DNA of 64,000 nucleotides, taken from Epiperipatus broadwayi (taxonomy: Eukaryota; Onychophora; Udeonychophora; Euonychophora; Peripatidae). The position numbers were made by a program, and so were the translations under genes. The stretch lies in contig JAQFVV010000158.1 in the NCBI GenBank assembly GCA_028023455.1, positions 2,430,661-2,494,660 on the forward strand, in the 5' to 3' direction. The notes under the pieces were generated by a model. It was given only the letters and a program-made list of their open reading frames with translations. It did no database searches and was not told where the DNA came from. Below, piece after piece: positions 10,701 to 23,200 of this stretch (its first letter is position 1; every line of letters starts with the position of its first letter).

Positions 10701-11098
10701 CCCGTCTAATTAGTAGCATTTTACCAAATAATTTCTAGATCAGTTTTGCCAATGCTTTTTATATTTTAATACTATTTGGTCATAGTACCTGTTGCCTTGT
10801 GATTAAATTTCATTATGTTATTTAAATTGTATATATATATACATTAAGTATTATGTAATATTCAACATATTAATTGTGAAATTATGACAATATAAAGTTA
10901 AGGGAGATTTCAGGAAATGATTCAGGGGAATCCTTTCATTGGCTTTACTCCAAGATTTTTAAATATCATAACCTAACTAACACATATTAGAAATAGTATA
11001 CATTCTTATTTTAGATAAAAACAGATATGCATAGAATTTTTAAACATATAATATAATTAAGTTGAACCCTAAGGGCTCTTTAAGTAGTTATTTTATTT

Positions 11099-12349
11099 AT
11101 TTATTTTGATTATATCTGAGAAATGAAACATAATAAAAAAACAAAACAATTTCATAAAAGTAAATTACATAAAAGTAATTGATATAATCATATAACAAAA
11201 GAATGCACAATGATAAAGTAATAATAATAAAATTAAAAAATAAAATCGGAATTAAGAGATACTTTTTGTTCTTTTAATAAATCTTACACTGTTTAGAAAG
11301 TAGTCACTAGAATATGAAATAAAATAAATCAATACCATAAATTTTAAACATATAGGTTCTGTTTTTAATAATCTTATACTATTTACATTCAACATATAGG
11401 TGGTAATTTATTAAATAGTCTTGAAATATATACAATTCTTAATCTGCATCCATATTTGTTTCTGTATCTAAATGAAGTGACATTTATTTCTAAAGGGAAC
11501 TACTATAATTTGATATCTTATAATTCTTAAATATTAAATAATGTTTCTTAATAATTTTTATCTATAAAAGTTTATCAAATAAGTCATTTTTATCTTCAAT
11601 ATCTGATGCACTCTATTTTAGACTTATAATCTTATTTTAGAATATCTTTAACCATTTTAAATTTGATATATTTGAAAAACTATAATGTAATTCCATATTA
11701 TAACAGATGTTCACATAATACCATATAACTTATTAATATATTGTCAAGGAGGAAAAAAGACAATTTATGAAACGAAGTAAAAATGTTTGAATTTTTATAA
11801 AAGTTGGTTAATGTCATTTGACCATGACATTCGATTTTCACTAATAGCATCATTTTTCAATTTATATGCAAGAATCATTCCACTAAAAGTTTTAAGAGTT
11901 AATAGAATAATATTTAAACAGCATTAAACTGTTGCACATGCGCTTTGGATTTTAAATATAAAATGAATGAATACTAACACTTCAACCACATGATAAAGTC
12001 TTTGGAAAAGATAGAAGTATTGGAGTGGATGAAAATATCAAAACTTTTTCTTTTTAAATGAGGTGAAAATATTAACAAATTTTGTTTTACTTTTATTAAT
12101 AATTTTTTAGCAGCACATTAATTAACAATTTTATTATAGCTAGTTTGAAGATTTTTGAAAGCAAATTCTAGATGAATTTATACTAATTAAAATAGTATCC
12201 TAAGCATATTGGTAAATTATTTTTTTATATATAGATTTCATCAATATCTTTGACGGATTCAGAATAGAATCCTGAGGATCTCCATATTCAATTAAATGTT
12301 TGCCATTCCAAGCTCCATTAATTTTTAGTAATATAATATCTATCTTTTA
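11099..12349 (-). pseudogene. Decayed non-LTR retrotransposon ORF, Jockey/CR1-like (arm 2)
   Basis: Mirror copy of the LINE-like remnant of arm 1 with the same broken frames. It differs by a few bases, such as an altered frame in the C-terminal AT-rich stretch near 11,250 (ggaattaagaga versus cgaattagagat complement). Confidence 0.4.
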
Positions 12350-12906
12350 AGTACTTTTTCGGCTAGTCCAAAAATCTTGCCATGAATTCTTTATTCTAGA
12401 CATAAGAGAAAACAATATAATAGGAGAGTAAACAAAGTCCAACATTTACTCCAGAGAGCAAACTTAATTCTCTTGAAATGCTTTAAAACAACAACTGATA
12501 TCACTTCTTATAGTGTTCTAGAAAACTAAGTGAAATATAAAAATGCTCATCTGAGTTCAATGCGAATATACATATGTATGTGCCTGATAAATATTTGTGT
12601 GAATGCCAAGGATAAATTTTAACAAATTGCCAAGGATTTAATGCTAATAATGATGCTAGTGGAATAATACATTTATAAAATACTGAATGTAAACCTATAT
12701 ATGTGTGCTTGTCTATATCTGATGCTTATGTATTATTATCATACTGAATGATAAGTGAGAAATATTTCAAATGGAAAATTTAATAGCTGAAATATTAAAT
12801 AAAATCAATCATAGATATTATTTGCATTCATATTTATATATATTACAAAGAAATCAAGTCATGTATCACATGACCTAATTTAACATCAGTTTGTATTACA
12901 TATGTT

Positions 12907-13492
12907 ATATAATGAGCTTGCAAATAGCTCTTAACAATCTTTTCAGAATAGCCCTAACCTCAGACCCGTTTTTGTTGACTGGCTTCCTCAGTGATATGCT
13001 AGGATATTCAAGCATTACATTTAAAATACCAGGCCAAGCCCAGCACTTTACCTAATAGATAACTATTAAGTAGAAAATCTGAAATTTTCAGACATTCATA
13101 TTCCAGTTATCTAACTTAAATAGCTATATGGGACTGAACTAAGTTCAGATACACCATATATTAATAGCTTCAGCAATATAAAATCATCAAAGCTTTTTTT
13201 TTGCTATTGGCAATTTCATATTGCTAAAGCTATTAATATATGGCGTATCTGAACTTAGTTCAGTCCCATATGGCTATTTAAGTTAGATAGCTGGATTGGA
13301 AGACATGAATGTCTGAAAATTTCAGATTTTCTACTTAACAATTATCCATTAGATAAAGTGCTGGGCTTACTGGTATTTTAAATCTAATGCTTGAATATCC
13401 TAGCACCTCAATGAGGAAGCCGGTGCAGAAACCTGTCTAAGGTGGTGATATTCTGAAAAGCTTATTAAGAGCTCTTTGCAAGCTCATTATAT
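12907..13492. mobile_element. Foldback element, ~590 bp (arm 2)
   Basis: Mirror copy of the arm 1 foldback element. It has lost 4 bp (ggcc) at about 13,368 relative to arm 1 and is otherwise nearly the same. Confidence 0.8.
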
Positions 13493-13901
13493 ATATATGC
13501 CAATAAACCCAAATTATAAGGGTACATAATAATTTTTAATATGATATTCAATAAAGGATTGATCTGCTCCATGCTGAAAATTACTATTTGTTAGCACAAT
13601 GGAATAAACTTAAAATATTATACTTTTTCATGATGGGTATTTATATTTTTGAACTTGTAAAGAAAGGAATCTAAAAGGGCAATTGAGCACATTGTTTGGT
13701 TTTACTTATGATTTAATATTGCTATTATATTTACAAGAGTCAATTTAACATGTGTTTTTATATATGAATAATTATTTAAGTGGAGGAAAATCATAATAAT
13801 TTTTTAAAAATTTTATGATTAGTGATTAAAATAGATTTTTATTTAATAACTTGTTTAAGTTTATTCAGTATCTGTATAGTGGACAAAATGTAACAACTTA
13901 A

Positions 13902-15936
13902 CTACTTCAGCTTCAAGCCGCCATATTGAACTTTTTAAAATACTGGCCTGATACACAATTTTCACAATAACTTCAGTTTGAATTATGTTAGAGCAAAAAC
14001 AATTACATTGCTAGAAACTAGAAAAACTAAGGAAAACAATAAGCATAAAATAAATAGTGATAACTATATAAAAAATAAGGAAAAAAAGAAATTTTCACAA
14101 CCGAAATAATTATTATTTTGTTTGTTCATAATTTGGAAATTAACATTAATTAAAATGCAAATTACATCTTTAGTGATAATTTCTTTGTATTCCTCACAAA
14201 AAAATCTTTCTAAAGATATATAATAAGTCTTACCTGAGATAATCCATAGCTTTACAATGTCCGAAAATGTTCCTATAAGAGTTCTTCATTTTTATCTTCT
14301 ACCCCAACTGTTGCAAATTGTCAAGGCGCCTGGAAGAAAAGAGTTCTCCCTAATAAAAGATAAAAAATAAAAAAATTAAAATTCTAACAGAATATAAAAA
14401 TAATGAAGGAAGTGGAAAATTATTACTTACCATTATAAATACAATAAAAAATAAAATGTCATCATCATCATCATCATAGTACAGGTATATGTATATTATA
14501 AAAGTGGTGTATATGTATGAATCATGAAAGTTCTGCTAATGGTTATGGGAAAACTCAAAAGCCTGTTAAACAAGATGCACTATTTTGATTTTAGACTTTG
14601 GATAAACCAACCTTGTTTATAACATCATCATCATACTGAATAATCATTGCCAATACAGAAAACAATTTACAAATTTCTCATTTCAAGAGGCAGACAATGA
14701 TTACTAAAAAGGTTCTATGGCAGATATTTATATAAAAAATGTTTATATTCTACCTCTTCCAAGATACGTCTTCCAGAGAAGCATACCTGTTCATATATGC
14801 TAATACAAATATGCAAAATATTTCATCATGCCAGATCTTGTTTACCAATTGGAAAAGTAATCAGTAATGAAGCTGAAACAAAATTCTAATAAGGGAAGGC
14901 AATCAGGCAGTCATATGCCTATAAAGTATAAAAATGAAGTTAGTAAAAAAACAAGTTAATAAAACAACAAATAAAAACTAAATTAGTAAAACAAAAACAA
15001 TGAAAACCATGTTAGTAAAACAAAAATTAGTAAAAACAGAAAAAAATTACTGCATTATATACAATCAATTTGCTAGAGAGGAATTAAATTGTAAATAGTC
15101 TTGAATCAGTGTTTCAACCATTCATCCATTGTGCTGGTCGATAAAACAAACCAACAAAAAAAAAACAATAATAAAAACATTACCTTTCATATGTGCTACC
15201 TATCACAGAGTAAAAAATCAGTGTCATTTTTCTTGAGTGGCATATTTATTAGTATTTCTTCGATAATAGTTGATAAAAAGTTTTTATCAATTAACATTAA
15301 AAAAATCTAAAATTGAATACTTACCTACTATAGAAAACTTCAAACCTGGAGTTTTAGTAAAATTCTCTACATTCACAGGTTTGCAGGTTACGTTCGGACA
15401 CAGATTACTGTTACTAGATGAAGGGCCTGGCCGATTGATATTGTTGGGAACACTCGTTGACGGGCCTGGTGTATTGATATCATCCAGAAAAGCACTCGTA
15501 GTTTTTTTCTTTTTGGCTGGTAAAGGAGTTTCTTCTTCTGATGACGAAAAATATTCTTCAAGATCACTACAACTAACACTATCCTCGGAGTCAAAGGGCT
15601 TATATGGGACAAATTCATCACCGCTGGAATAATCCGTATCAGAGGCCATCATGTCCCATTCATTTATTTTGCGTACTTTTGTTTCCGTTAATCTAACAAA
15701 TTGTGAAAAAAAATTAAAAAAAAATTGACCTTATTCGCAAAAAAATTAATAAAAAATTTTATTTTTTAACTTACAGAAAAATGACGACTACCTACGAAAA
15801 GAGGAAAAACGACGAAGAGAATTATGGTATAGGCGCATGCGTAGTCCTCATAGTTTTTCCGTAATTTCAAACAGAAAAACGAACTTCAACAAACGAACAT
15901 TAACGAGCGCAATCGTCGCCGACAAACTGGAAGTAG
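13902..15936 (-). mobile_element. piggyBac-like non-autonomous transposon (arm 2)
   Basis: Mirror copy of the arm 1 insertion, exactly the same length (2,035 bp), with TTAA at 13,898-13,901 and 15,937-15,940. It occupies the same site in the unit as in arm 1, so it was inherited through the inverted duplication (or copied between arms) and not inserted twice. A few substitutions separate the two copies, for example near the 15,930 end (ctggaagtag versus ccggaagtag). Confidence 0.72.
15325..15652 (-). CDS. Putative N-terminal exon of a piggyBac-like transposase (arm 2)
   Basis: Minus-strand copy of the arm 1 exon, with an identical predicted peptide up to the donor GTAAGT at 15,324-15,319. 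The reading frame, lysine cluster and splice donor are all preserved. As in arm 1, no transposase core follows inside the element. Confidence 0.5.
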
Positions 15937-16259
15937 TTAAAGCTTATTTCATAAATTTTATATGTGATCCATCAGAAATTAATATAAAGATAGGTATTTT
16001 CCTCTGATTTTTGGAATGAGTATCTTGTCTAGTATAGTTGATAGTTCAAACATGCACAAACTCATATAGTATTTTAATTCCTACAATATATTCATAATTT
16101 TAATTTTTTATTATCTATTTTGTAAATAAATTATTATTATTTATTAAATTTGAATTTTGAGTTTTATTTACCTTAACAAATAGAAGGTATAATATGCTTT
16201 AAAAATGTGCATGTATATACAAGATCTAACTAATGAGTAATATAAATTGTAATGGAAGC

Positions 16260-17487
16260 TATTATAAAATATAAGAACAGTGCTAATGAAGCAACCTTGT
16301 TTCATAAATAGCAATATTCCCTAGTTGGAATCGGAACAAGAACAAAAATTGGCATTCTTGGATGTTCTTGTGACAAGACTCCCTCAGGGCAAAGTAAAAA
16401 GAACAGTGTATAGTAAACCAACACATATTGACAAGTACTTGGCATATATATCCAATCATACAAGAAGGACTATACATGGAATTATACTATCATTATGCAA
16501 CAGAGCAAAGGAGGTTTGTCAGAAACCAGTGATTTGGAAAAAGAAAAGATTCACATAGAACAAACGCTTATGAAGAATGGTATTCCATCAGCGGTCATCA
16601 AGAAAATCTTCAATGGACAACACAAAGAGACACCAACAGAGAACACAATTATTGGTACTGTAGTGAATCCATACATACCAGGAATGGCAGACAAATTAAA
16701 GAAAATCTGCAGTCAATATAACATTACCACATTTCGAGGTATTCTTACTTCTACTAAACCTAAACTGTAAATGCTGAAGAACAAAAACTGCATCTATGAA
16801 ATATCATGTGAATGTGGAATGAAATATATTTGTGAGACCTGTTGCCCTGCTGAACAGTGATTGAAAGAACACAAACTAATGATTGAAAAGGAAAAAATGG
16901 ATGTCTCTACCATAGCAAATCATGTATGTACTAATGAACCATGTGTTTAATTGGAAAAATACATGAAGAAAATTCAAGAAAGCTGCTCATATGACAATAG
17001 TAAATAATCCTATAAGTCAACCCAGTGTGGCAATATACAATGTATGGAAACCTCTAATAATCAATTTTGCTCTAGGAAACATATTAAACAACAACAACAA
17101 CAATAATAAATTAATCAGTCTTGCTCTTGAAAAAAAAATTGAAGAACTCAGGAAGATTTGAACCAACCCTCATATATAAATATATCAAATTTCTACCATA
17201 TATTGTCTTTGACAGAATAGCTCATTTGGTAGAGTGTTTGCCTTAAATTCGATATTCAAGAATCTAAAGGTGCAAGTTCTACTTCTATGTGAATACTGTC
17301 ACTGTGCATATCAGGCCAGCAACACCTGAAGAAGAGTGGAAAACAATACTACTCAAAATTTGTAATTACTAATCTGTTGTTTATTTGTGTGTTATTACTA
17401 ATAAGTTGTTTGTATTTAGAAAGTTTAAATAAAGTTTAAAAATTTTCTATATATTCAACATTTACTCATAGATGATGGAAATAGTCC
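16260..17487 (+). mobile_element. Truncated Penelope-like retroelement with tRNA-like module (arm 2)
   Basis: Mirror copy of the arm 1 PLE, plus strand. It has the RT C-terminus (16,325-16,558), the linker in another frame (16,495-16,770), a broken GIY-YIG region to about 17,080, a CAA run (17,090-17,106), a tRNA-like stretch (17,205-17,310), cacctgaagaagag near 17,323-17,337, and a tail with aataaagttt ending at gatggaaatagtcc (17,474-17,487). Confidence 0.8.
16325..17080 (+). pseudogene. PLE reverse transcriptase C-terminus / GIY-YIG fragment (arm 2)
   Basis: Same decayed coding region as in arm 1. The frame change between the RT end (CNRAKEVC) and the linker (SETSDLEKEKIHIEQTL) is shared by all three copies, so it is older than the duplication. 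After the stop at 16,768-16,770 the frame continues as NCIYEISCECGMKYICET and KEHKLMIEKEKMDVST with further stops. No YADD-type catalytic motif is upstream; the element is 5' truncated. Confidence 0.8.
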
Positions 17488-18025
17488 AACATTTTACATC
17501 TAATAATACACCATCATCACAAAAAACTTTCAGACAAATACTAAGTTATTTAAATGTTTGTTATCCAGTTTATAACAGGATTTTTATTTTATTGCTTTCA
17601 TTAAAGTAAAACCATATTTACAGTTGGTGCTGGAAACTTGAAAAGTTGCACAAATATCGAAGTATCAAAAGTTTTTTATATTCTTGGTTATTTACATCAT
17701 ATGTAGCTAAACCATTAAATGATTTGATTATTTCAACTTTTCATTTACTAAAAATTTTAAATTACCATATGGCTTTTATCATTATTTATTATAGATTCAT
17801 ATTTTACAAATATATATTTTAAACTATATTTTTCATGCTCTATGTTTAAATCATTTTTCATTACAAAAGGATCCAAGGCATTCCAGACTAAATTAATAAG
17901 CTTAATTATAAATTTATGAATTCAAAAAACACCCTAGAACTAGGGATTTCAAATTAAAAATGTTTCACCTGAATATTGTTTTTATTCTTGTTGTACAATA
18001 ATTTTTTTACTAATAGTTTGATTTT

Positions 18026-18130
18026 TGGCATTGGTGGATCGAGAGGTCAGCGACAGCTGCTTTGCAAGCACTTGTCCTGGGTTAGGGGTTCGCTTCCAGC
18101 TGATGCTATGACACATGAGAAAAAAAAATT
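18026..18130 (+). repeat. tRNA-derived SINE head (arm 2)
   Basis: Mirror copy of the SINE head at 1,808-1,911, now on the plus strand. The A-box-like segment carries a small change (ggtggatcgagagg for ggtggacgagagg), and one base of the arm 1 B-box flank (cttcccag) is missing. The A-rich tail follows catgag as in arm 1. Confidence 0.6.
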
Positions 18131-19794
18131 AGTGCTTTATTTCTGTTACCATTTTTCATATTTAAATTATTTTATTTAATAAATACTAAATCAAATTTTT
18201 TTTTTTAATTTTTTTGTGATTTTTTAGTTTTAATTGTTGTTCTATTCTCATATATTCTAAATCAAATTTTCTCTACATTTTTGTTATAGTGATGAATTCT
18301 AATTTTATATGATTCATTTCTCAATTCAACATTAACCTTTCATTACATACCAATTTGCCAATCATCTTTTTTCGTAATCATGCTTTTTTGATTTTTTTTT
18401 AAATCTCTTCTGTGATTGTACTATAATTTCCTTTTATGAAATATATTTTATTTTGTTCACTACTATTTAGTCTTTTCTTATTTCATCACTCCTTTAGTAA
18501 TAATTATTTAATAGTATTTGTAATAAGTGGTAAATTTTTTAACATAGAACTTAACACCACAGAAACCTTTATGACAAAAAGGGGTGAGCATACATTTAGA
18601 GTATATATCTGTGTATATAATTGAAATTTATATATATATATATTAAGTATCTATTATATGACATACTTTTAATTCCTAACAAAAATTTAAAATTTTACAT
18701 ATTTAATAAAAATATTGATTTTTATTTTGGTTAACAAGCGCAGCAATAATACATTCATTGATGCTTAAACTTTTAAATTAATAGATTTTAAAATTATATT
18801 TAAAAATTGAATTTTCACTAAGATATTACAAGTTAAAATTTAAGGAGTTTTTTTGCTACTTTCTACAGACTTGGTGAAAATCTATATTGAATATTCATTC
18901 AATATTTATGCTTATTTCAACATTTTTTTTAATATTTCAGTTAATGAGAGTTTCAAATTCATTTGGAGAGTTAAAGTTGATGTGGGGAAGGGTTACACAT
19001 TATTTTTAATGAACATTTAATTAATTATCTACTTAATGTTCTGGTTGTACTTTTTATAAATATAGCATCTCAATTTCTTTATATATAAATTGGATTTTTT
19101 TAATTCTTTTTATACTGTTTGGAAAGATGATTATAATTGCAAAAAAATATATTTTAGAGAATCTTATGTAAACAATTTTTGTAGATTACCAATTCCCAAG
19201 ATTAAATGTATAAATTTAAATCTCATTTATGTCATTTGAATGTCATCAATGAATAAAGTTGTTCATTTTATATCCATATATATTTACACATTTATTATAA
19301 AAGATACATATTATTCATTATGAACTCATTTGTATTTTGCACACAAAATTATTAATATTTTCTAATTTATACAGTTAAAAAAAAGGGAATATTTATTCAA
19401 ATTACTTATTAAGTCACTGAAACAATTTTTTAGCTATAGTCTTTATTAACATTTTAGTGTGTGAATTTAATGAATTCTACATTGTTTTTATTTGCTTTAA
19501 TCACTATGGTTATAAAGTGGTGTATGATAGTAGTATAAATTTTCATATGTCTTAATAGTATAGAAATTTTTTAATTGAACAGCCATCCTTCTCAATACTT
19601 TACTAGATATGTCTGTATTTTTGCAAAAATCAAATTAGTTAAATTTTAACCTACTTAGTGTAATTTTTATCTTCTTTTTTCAGGTTTAACGATATCTTGT
19701 ACCCCTTGTAATCTAAGAAAAAATAAATTTCTTCATGCTTTGCAAATTGTTGCTTTTTTTCTTCTTCTTATTATTTAGACAAATATAATAGCAT

Positions 19795-19886
19795 GGTTTC
19801 TCAAAAATAAGGTCTAACTAGAAAATAAGCCCTAGCATGATTTTTTGGGATGCTAATAATATAAGCCCTACCCCAAATATAAGTTC
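19795..19886. repeat. Dispersed repeat with ATAAGCCCTA-type modules (arm 2)
   Basis: Mirror copy of the module block at the start of arm 1. It reads from ggtttctcaaaaataaggtc through aagccctagcatg and ataagccctacccc. The same vocabulary recurs 900 bp further out at 20,770-20,865, so more than one copy lies near this boundary. Confidence 0.5.
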
Positions 19887-20629
19887 TAGTTAAAATCAAT
19901 AACCTGATAGATGACTTGTTTGCCCATTAAAACATATGATGAATGTATTAAATTATAAAGTTATGAATGTAAAAAATAAACAATATTATTGACACTAATG
20001 CTTTAAATAAATGGTAGTATATGTATTTCAACAAACATAATTCTATCTGTATAGAAAAACAATTTCCTCTCAGTGAAATTGTGGTCTTAATGTAATCAAT
20101 TATTTAACTTTATGAAAGATTTAACAAATTTATCTACCATAAGCCAGTATATTGGATAATATATAATTTCATTTATGTATTTTGAGATACTTATTTTGTT
20201 TATATTTAATACATAGATTATAGGGATTTAGTTTTAGAATTTCTTTATAGTAGCTTTTAAATATTCAAGATAAAAGAAAAATCAGTCTGATTTCTTAAAT
20301 GTTTTTTTTCTTCTCAAAAACTTTAAATCATGGAAATGATTTTAATTATCAAAGTTTAGTTTAAGTTAAATTTTTAATCTTTCTCCTAAGGAAAAGTTTT
20401 TAAAAAGAATACTCAAGCAGGGTGATTAATAGTAATTTTTGAAAGTGTTTACAGTGTGTGCACTTTATAATGGATGGCTGTATTTAATGTTCACATGTGA
20501 TATATAGAAACATTTTCTGAATATTTGTGTCTGAATTTTTTTGTAGTTTTTTGTGTGGACAAATTATTCTTAACTATAATCATTTTTTTATTACCACTGA
20601 TAAATTTAAACAGAATAATATTTTGATCC

Positions 20630-20868
20630 CCAGGTTATAATGTGTGCAAAAAGGGAAGAGCTATTACTGTGAGAACAAGAGAGGAATTGTGGAGGGCTCC
20701 TGGGATAAGAATCTCACAGCTTTCTGTAAAGAGAAGTACTTGAATAAATATAGATTTTTGTACATGAAAAGTAAAACATTCCCTGAAAATAAACCCTACA
20801 GTGTCTTTTGGAGCAAAAATTAATATAAAACCTGGTCTTATTTTCAGGAAATATGGTACCTATTCTAA
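20630..20868 (+). repeat. Dispersed repeat, diverged, with ataaaccctac / cttattttcagg end
   Basis: This is a GC-richer island in AT-rich DNA. Its right part (from about 20,780) has the modules aaaataaaccctacagtg, ggagcaaaaattaatata and ctggtcttattttcagg, which resemble the modules at the palindrome edges. The left part (20,636-20,740) is free of stops in one frame for about 60 codons, with two cysteines near SYYCEN and TAFCKEK. The repeat context makes a host exon unlikely. Confidence 0.4.
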
Positions 20869-22440
20869 CTAATGCTTATAATTAACAAAAAAGCAAATTT
20901 GTTTCATTATAATAACTGATCCTAAGAAACAAAAGAACTGTCTCAGAAACTAAACAGAAGTAATTTTGTTTTTCCATTTTATGGTTATATTTTTTATACT
21001 ACAAATATATTATAAAACTTATGATAAATAATGCTTATAATTAAAAAAATCAAATTTGGAATGATAATTATATAAAATAAATACTTTTCTTAGGAATGAT
21101 ATGAAATACGCTTGTAGTTTTTCTAATACAAACCATGTTTTAGCTATTGTGGCACTACTTAGTTTTTGCATTGTTGAAGAAACAGAAATTTTCAATGTGG
21201 TTATCAGCTATATTTAATTTAGAAGACATTTCCAGAAAACTTATATTTGAAGCAAAAACTTTAATCCATTCTACAAGAATTAAGCATTTTTGTGTATGTC
21301 AGGAATATTACATATTGATAAACAATTATTTTATTAATTTAGTTTGTTTATAATGAAAATTATTTGCTATTAATTGGATTGCGCAGTGCATGATAATCAT
21401 CAGATCATAGTTTAACTAAAATAAATTCTTCTTAAAGATTGGATTGTTTAAAAAAAAAAGCAATAGCACTTATTGAAATGGGGGGGGGGACATTACTAAA
21501 GTACAAATAAAAAATGAGATTCTATGGATTGTCTATTACATGTGAAATCAAAATTTCAACTAAAATCTTAAATTAGTAGACAAATTTGTGCTATGCAGTT
21601 TGGGAGATGCAAAATGAATTTTTGAAAATATAAATTATATTTGGCTTCCATAAAATTTTATTTTAAATCTGATATTGATAAAACGTAATCTTGAGAGGTT
21701 TTTCAGTGGCCAAACTATTTTCAGAAACTGGATGATCAAATACTTTCAAACACCATGTGGATTCTGAAATCAGTGTTCAATTACTAACATGGTTTTCACA
21801 CTTAAACAACTTTAAGAATTGTTTGCATAGTATGTCTTATGAAAGTGTTAAACTATCATTAATTTTTTAATGTAATAATTAATTTTCCAATTGAGTTTTC
21901 AAACTATGGCAATTATAAAATAATGAATGCAAAAGTTGTGTGTTAACATATCTTTGAGCTATTAAATGTAAATCAACAATAGCAAGGCAGATAATATAAA
22001 TAATCCACTGGACTTTAAATGACAAACAATGATTTTTAACTAGATTTGTATCTGATGTTGATCGACATTCATTAACTTTTACAAAGATGTGGTGCATTAA
22101 AAGCCAATTTAACCTATGTTATATTCATTATTAAATATAGTCACCATTAAGTCTGAAAATTAAATCAGGAAATAATTATTATATTGCATTTTATATTTAT
22201 AATTAATAGTTTGAAATAAGCAAATAGTTTATACTTTATGGCTAATTATGAATCAAAATATATAAAATGCACTAACACGCACAAGCACACAAAGCTAAAA
22301 ACAAATAAAGAAAATATATATTATTTTAATATCTATTCATTAAATGGCTAAGCGCTTTCAAAGTTCAAAGCCCTCATAATCATAGCCGTATTACAAAATA
22401 TAATAAATTGACTCGGAGTGATACAAATTTATGCAAATGA
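20869..22440. other. AT-rich intergenic sequence, no gene seen
   Basis: No recognisable coding sequence. It contains a run of ten G near 21,481-21,490 and AT-rich low-complexity tracts. The last 100 bp (22,340-22,440) hold ggctaagcgctttcaaag and ccctcataatcatagcc, which on the minus strand follow the PLE ORF at 22,446 and are probably its 3' untranslated part. Confidence 0.5.
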
Positions 22441-22445
22441 AATGA

Positions 22446-23200
22446 TTACGCATTCCATTTCTTGGGTATTTTGTAGCAAGAGTCTTTTCTATTGATGGTG
22501 TCACCATCTCTAGATATAAAGAAAGCTTTTTTTATCTTTCTTTTATCATGCCACAACTGGATTTCCTGGATGACAATCATGCCCAGCTGAAGGGTGCTGT
22601 GCAAAAACTGAACTATGAGCAGTGTCCACCTAAGCTTTATTATAAGAATAAGTATGTTGAGATAGCCTAGTGGACAGAGAGGTCCTAGTTTCACCATAAT
22701 ATGATGATCTACACAATTTTTCAGGGCAGGCAATATTATAGACCACCTGAGGTGTCAGCGAGGGTGGTAGGCAGTCCTTGGTATTATTAATTAGTTTGTT
22801 AGAGTTAGGAGGTGTGTGAAAACATAACTGGCATTTATTATTGAAAATATTATAAAAACATTTATGCATATTAGGCAGGTAAGGGAGTAGGAGTCTTTGC
22901 TTGTCAATATTAGGGACTTGATTATTTATTTTAGCAAAAACTGTTTTATCCTCCTGTCGATTACATTCATATCAAAACCAACTTTTATTAGGTCGTCCCT
23001 ATATGATGTGAGGTTAGTTTTTTTATCTGCCTCAAATTTACACAGGTGCATATTTCTATACAAAAATGAGGTTAAACCAGCGAGTTTGTGGTTAGTTGGT
23101 GAATTGGAAAGAGGGTGGGAGTGTCCTCTAACATCAAGGGGTTTGATTAGCATCTTATAATTAATAGGTGTGTGTTCTCACTGCATATGTAGGTCCAGGT
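22446..23200 (-). pseudogene. Penelope-like element, second family: RT end plus GIY-YIG endonuclease
   Basis: Minus-strand frames read, in order: NHKLAGLTSFLYRNMHLCKF and DDLIKVGFDMNVIDRRIKQF (23,153-22,926), the end of the PLE RT region; CQLCFHTPPNSNKLINNTKD and VVYNIACPEKLCRSSYYGET then RTSLSTRLSQHT (22,869-22,640), a GIY-YIG core with YYGET and a downstream arginine; and after a frame change DKRKIKKAFFISRDGDTINR and YKIPKKWN (22,600-22,446), the usual C-terminal end of the PLE endonuclease. The catalytic YYGET is kept, but frame changes near 22,640 and 22,900 and the missing RT core make it a pseudogene. Its sequence is distinct from the PLE in the palindrome arms. Confidence 0.8.

Larger units (their letters stand above)
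9985..20022 (-). repeat. Arm 2 of the palindrome (inverted copy)
   Basis: This is the reverse complement of arm 1. Mirrored positions sum to about 19,937-19,949 outside the core and 19,969 at the centre, so arm 2 is slightly shorter near the middle. The inner ~1 kb (9,985-11,050) is clearly more diverged from arm 1 than the rest. Past 19,936 the arm continues to match the start of the third copy as far as 20,022, which shows that the repeat unit is longer than the part of arm 1 visible here. Confidence 0.96.

Noticed and set aside
15270-15632. A 120-codon frame antisense to the acidic exon in arm 2 (and 4,308-4,559 in arm 1)
   Set aside because: It is the complement of the piggyBac-like N-terminal exon. 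The acidic frame has the better start, composition and splice donor.
1-20022. Interpretation of the palindrome as one giant TIR transposon such as a Maverick/Polinton
   Set aside because: No polymerase B, integrase, capsid or other Maverick gene traces, and no terminal TIR structure. The arms hold ordinary dispersed repeats.
20636-20820. Host exon encoding a cysteine-containing peptide (SYYCENKRGIVEGSWD)
   Set aside because: It runs directly into dispersed-repeat modules (aaaataaaccctacagtg, cttattttcagg) and the frame ends there, so repeat origin is more likely.
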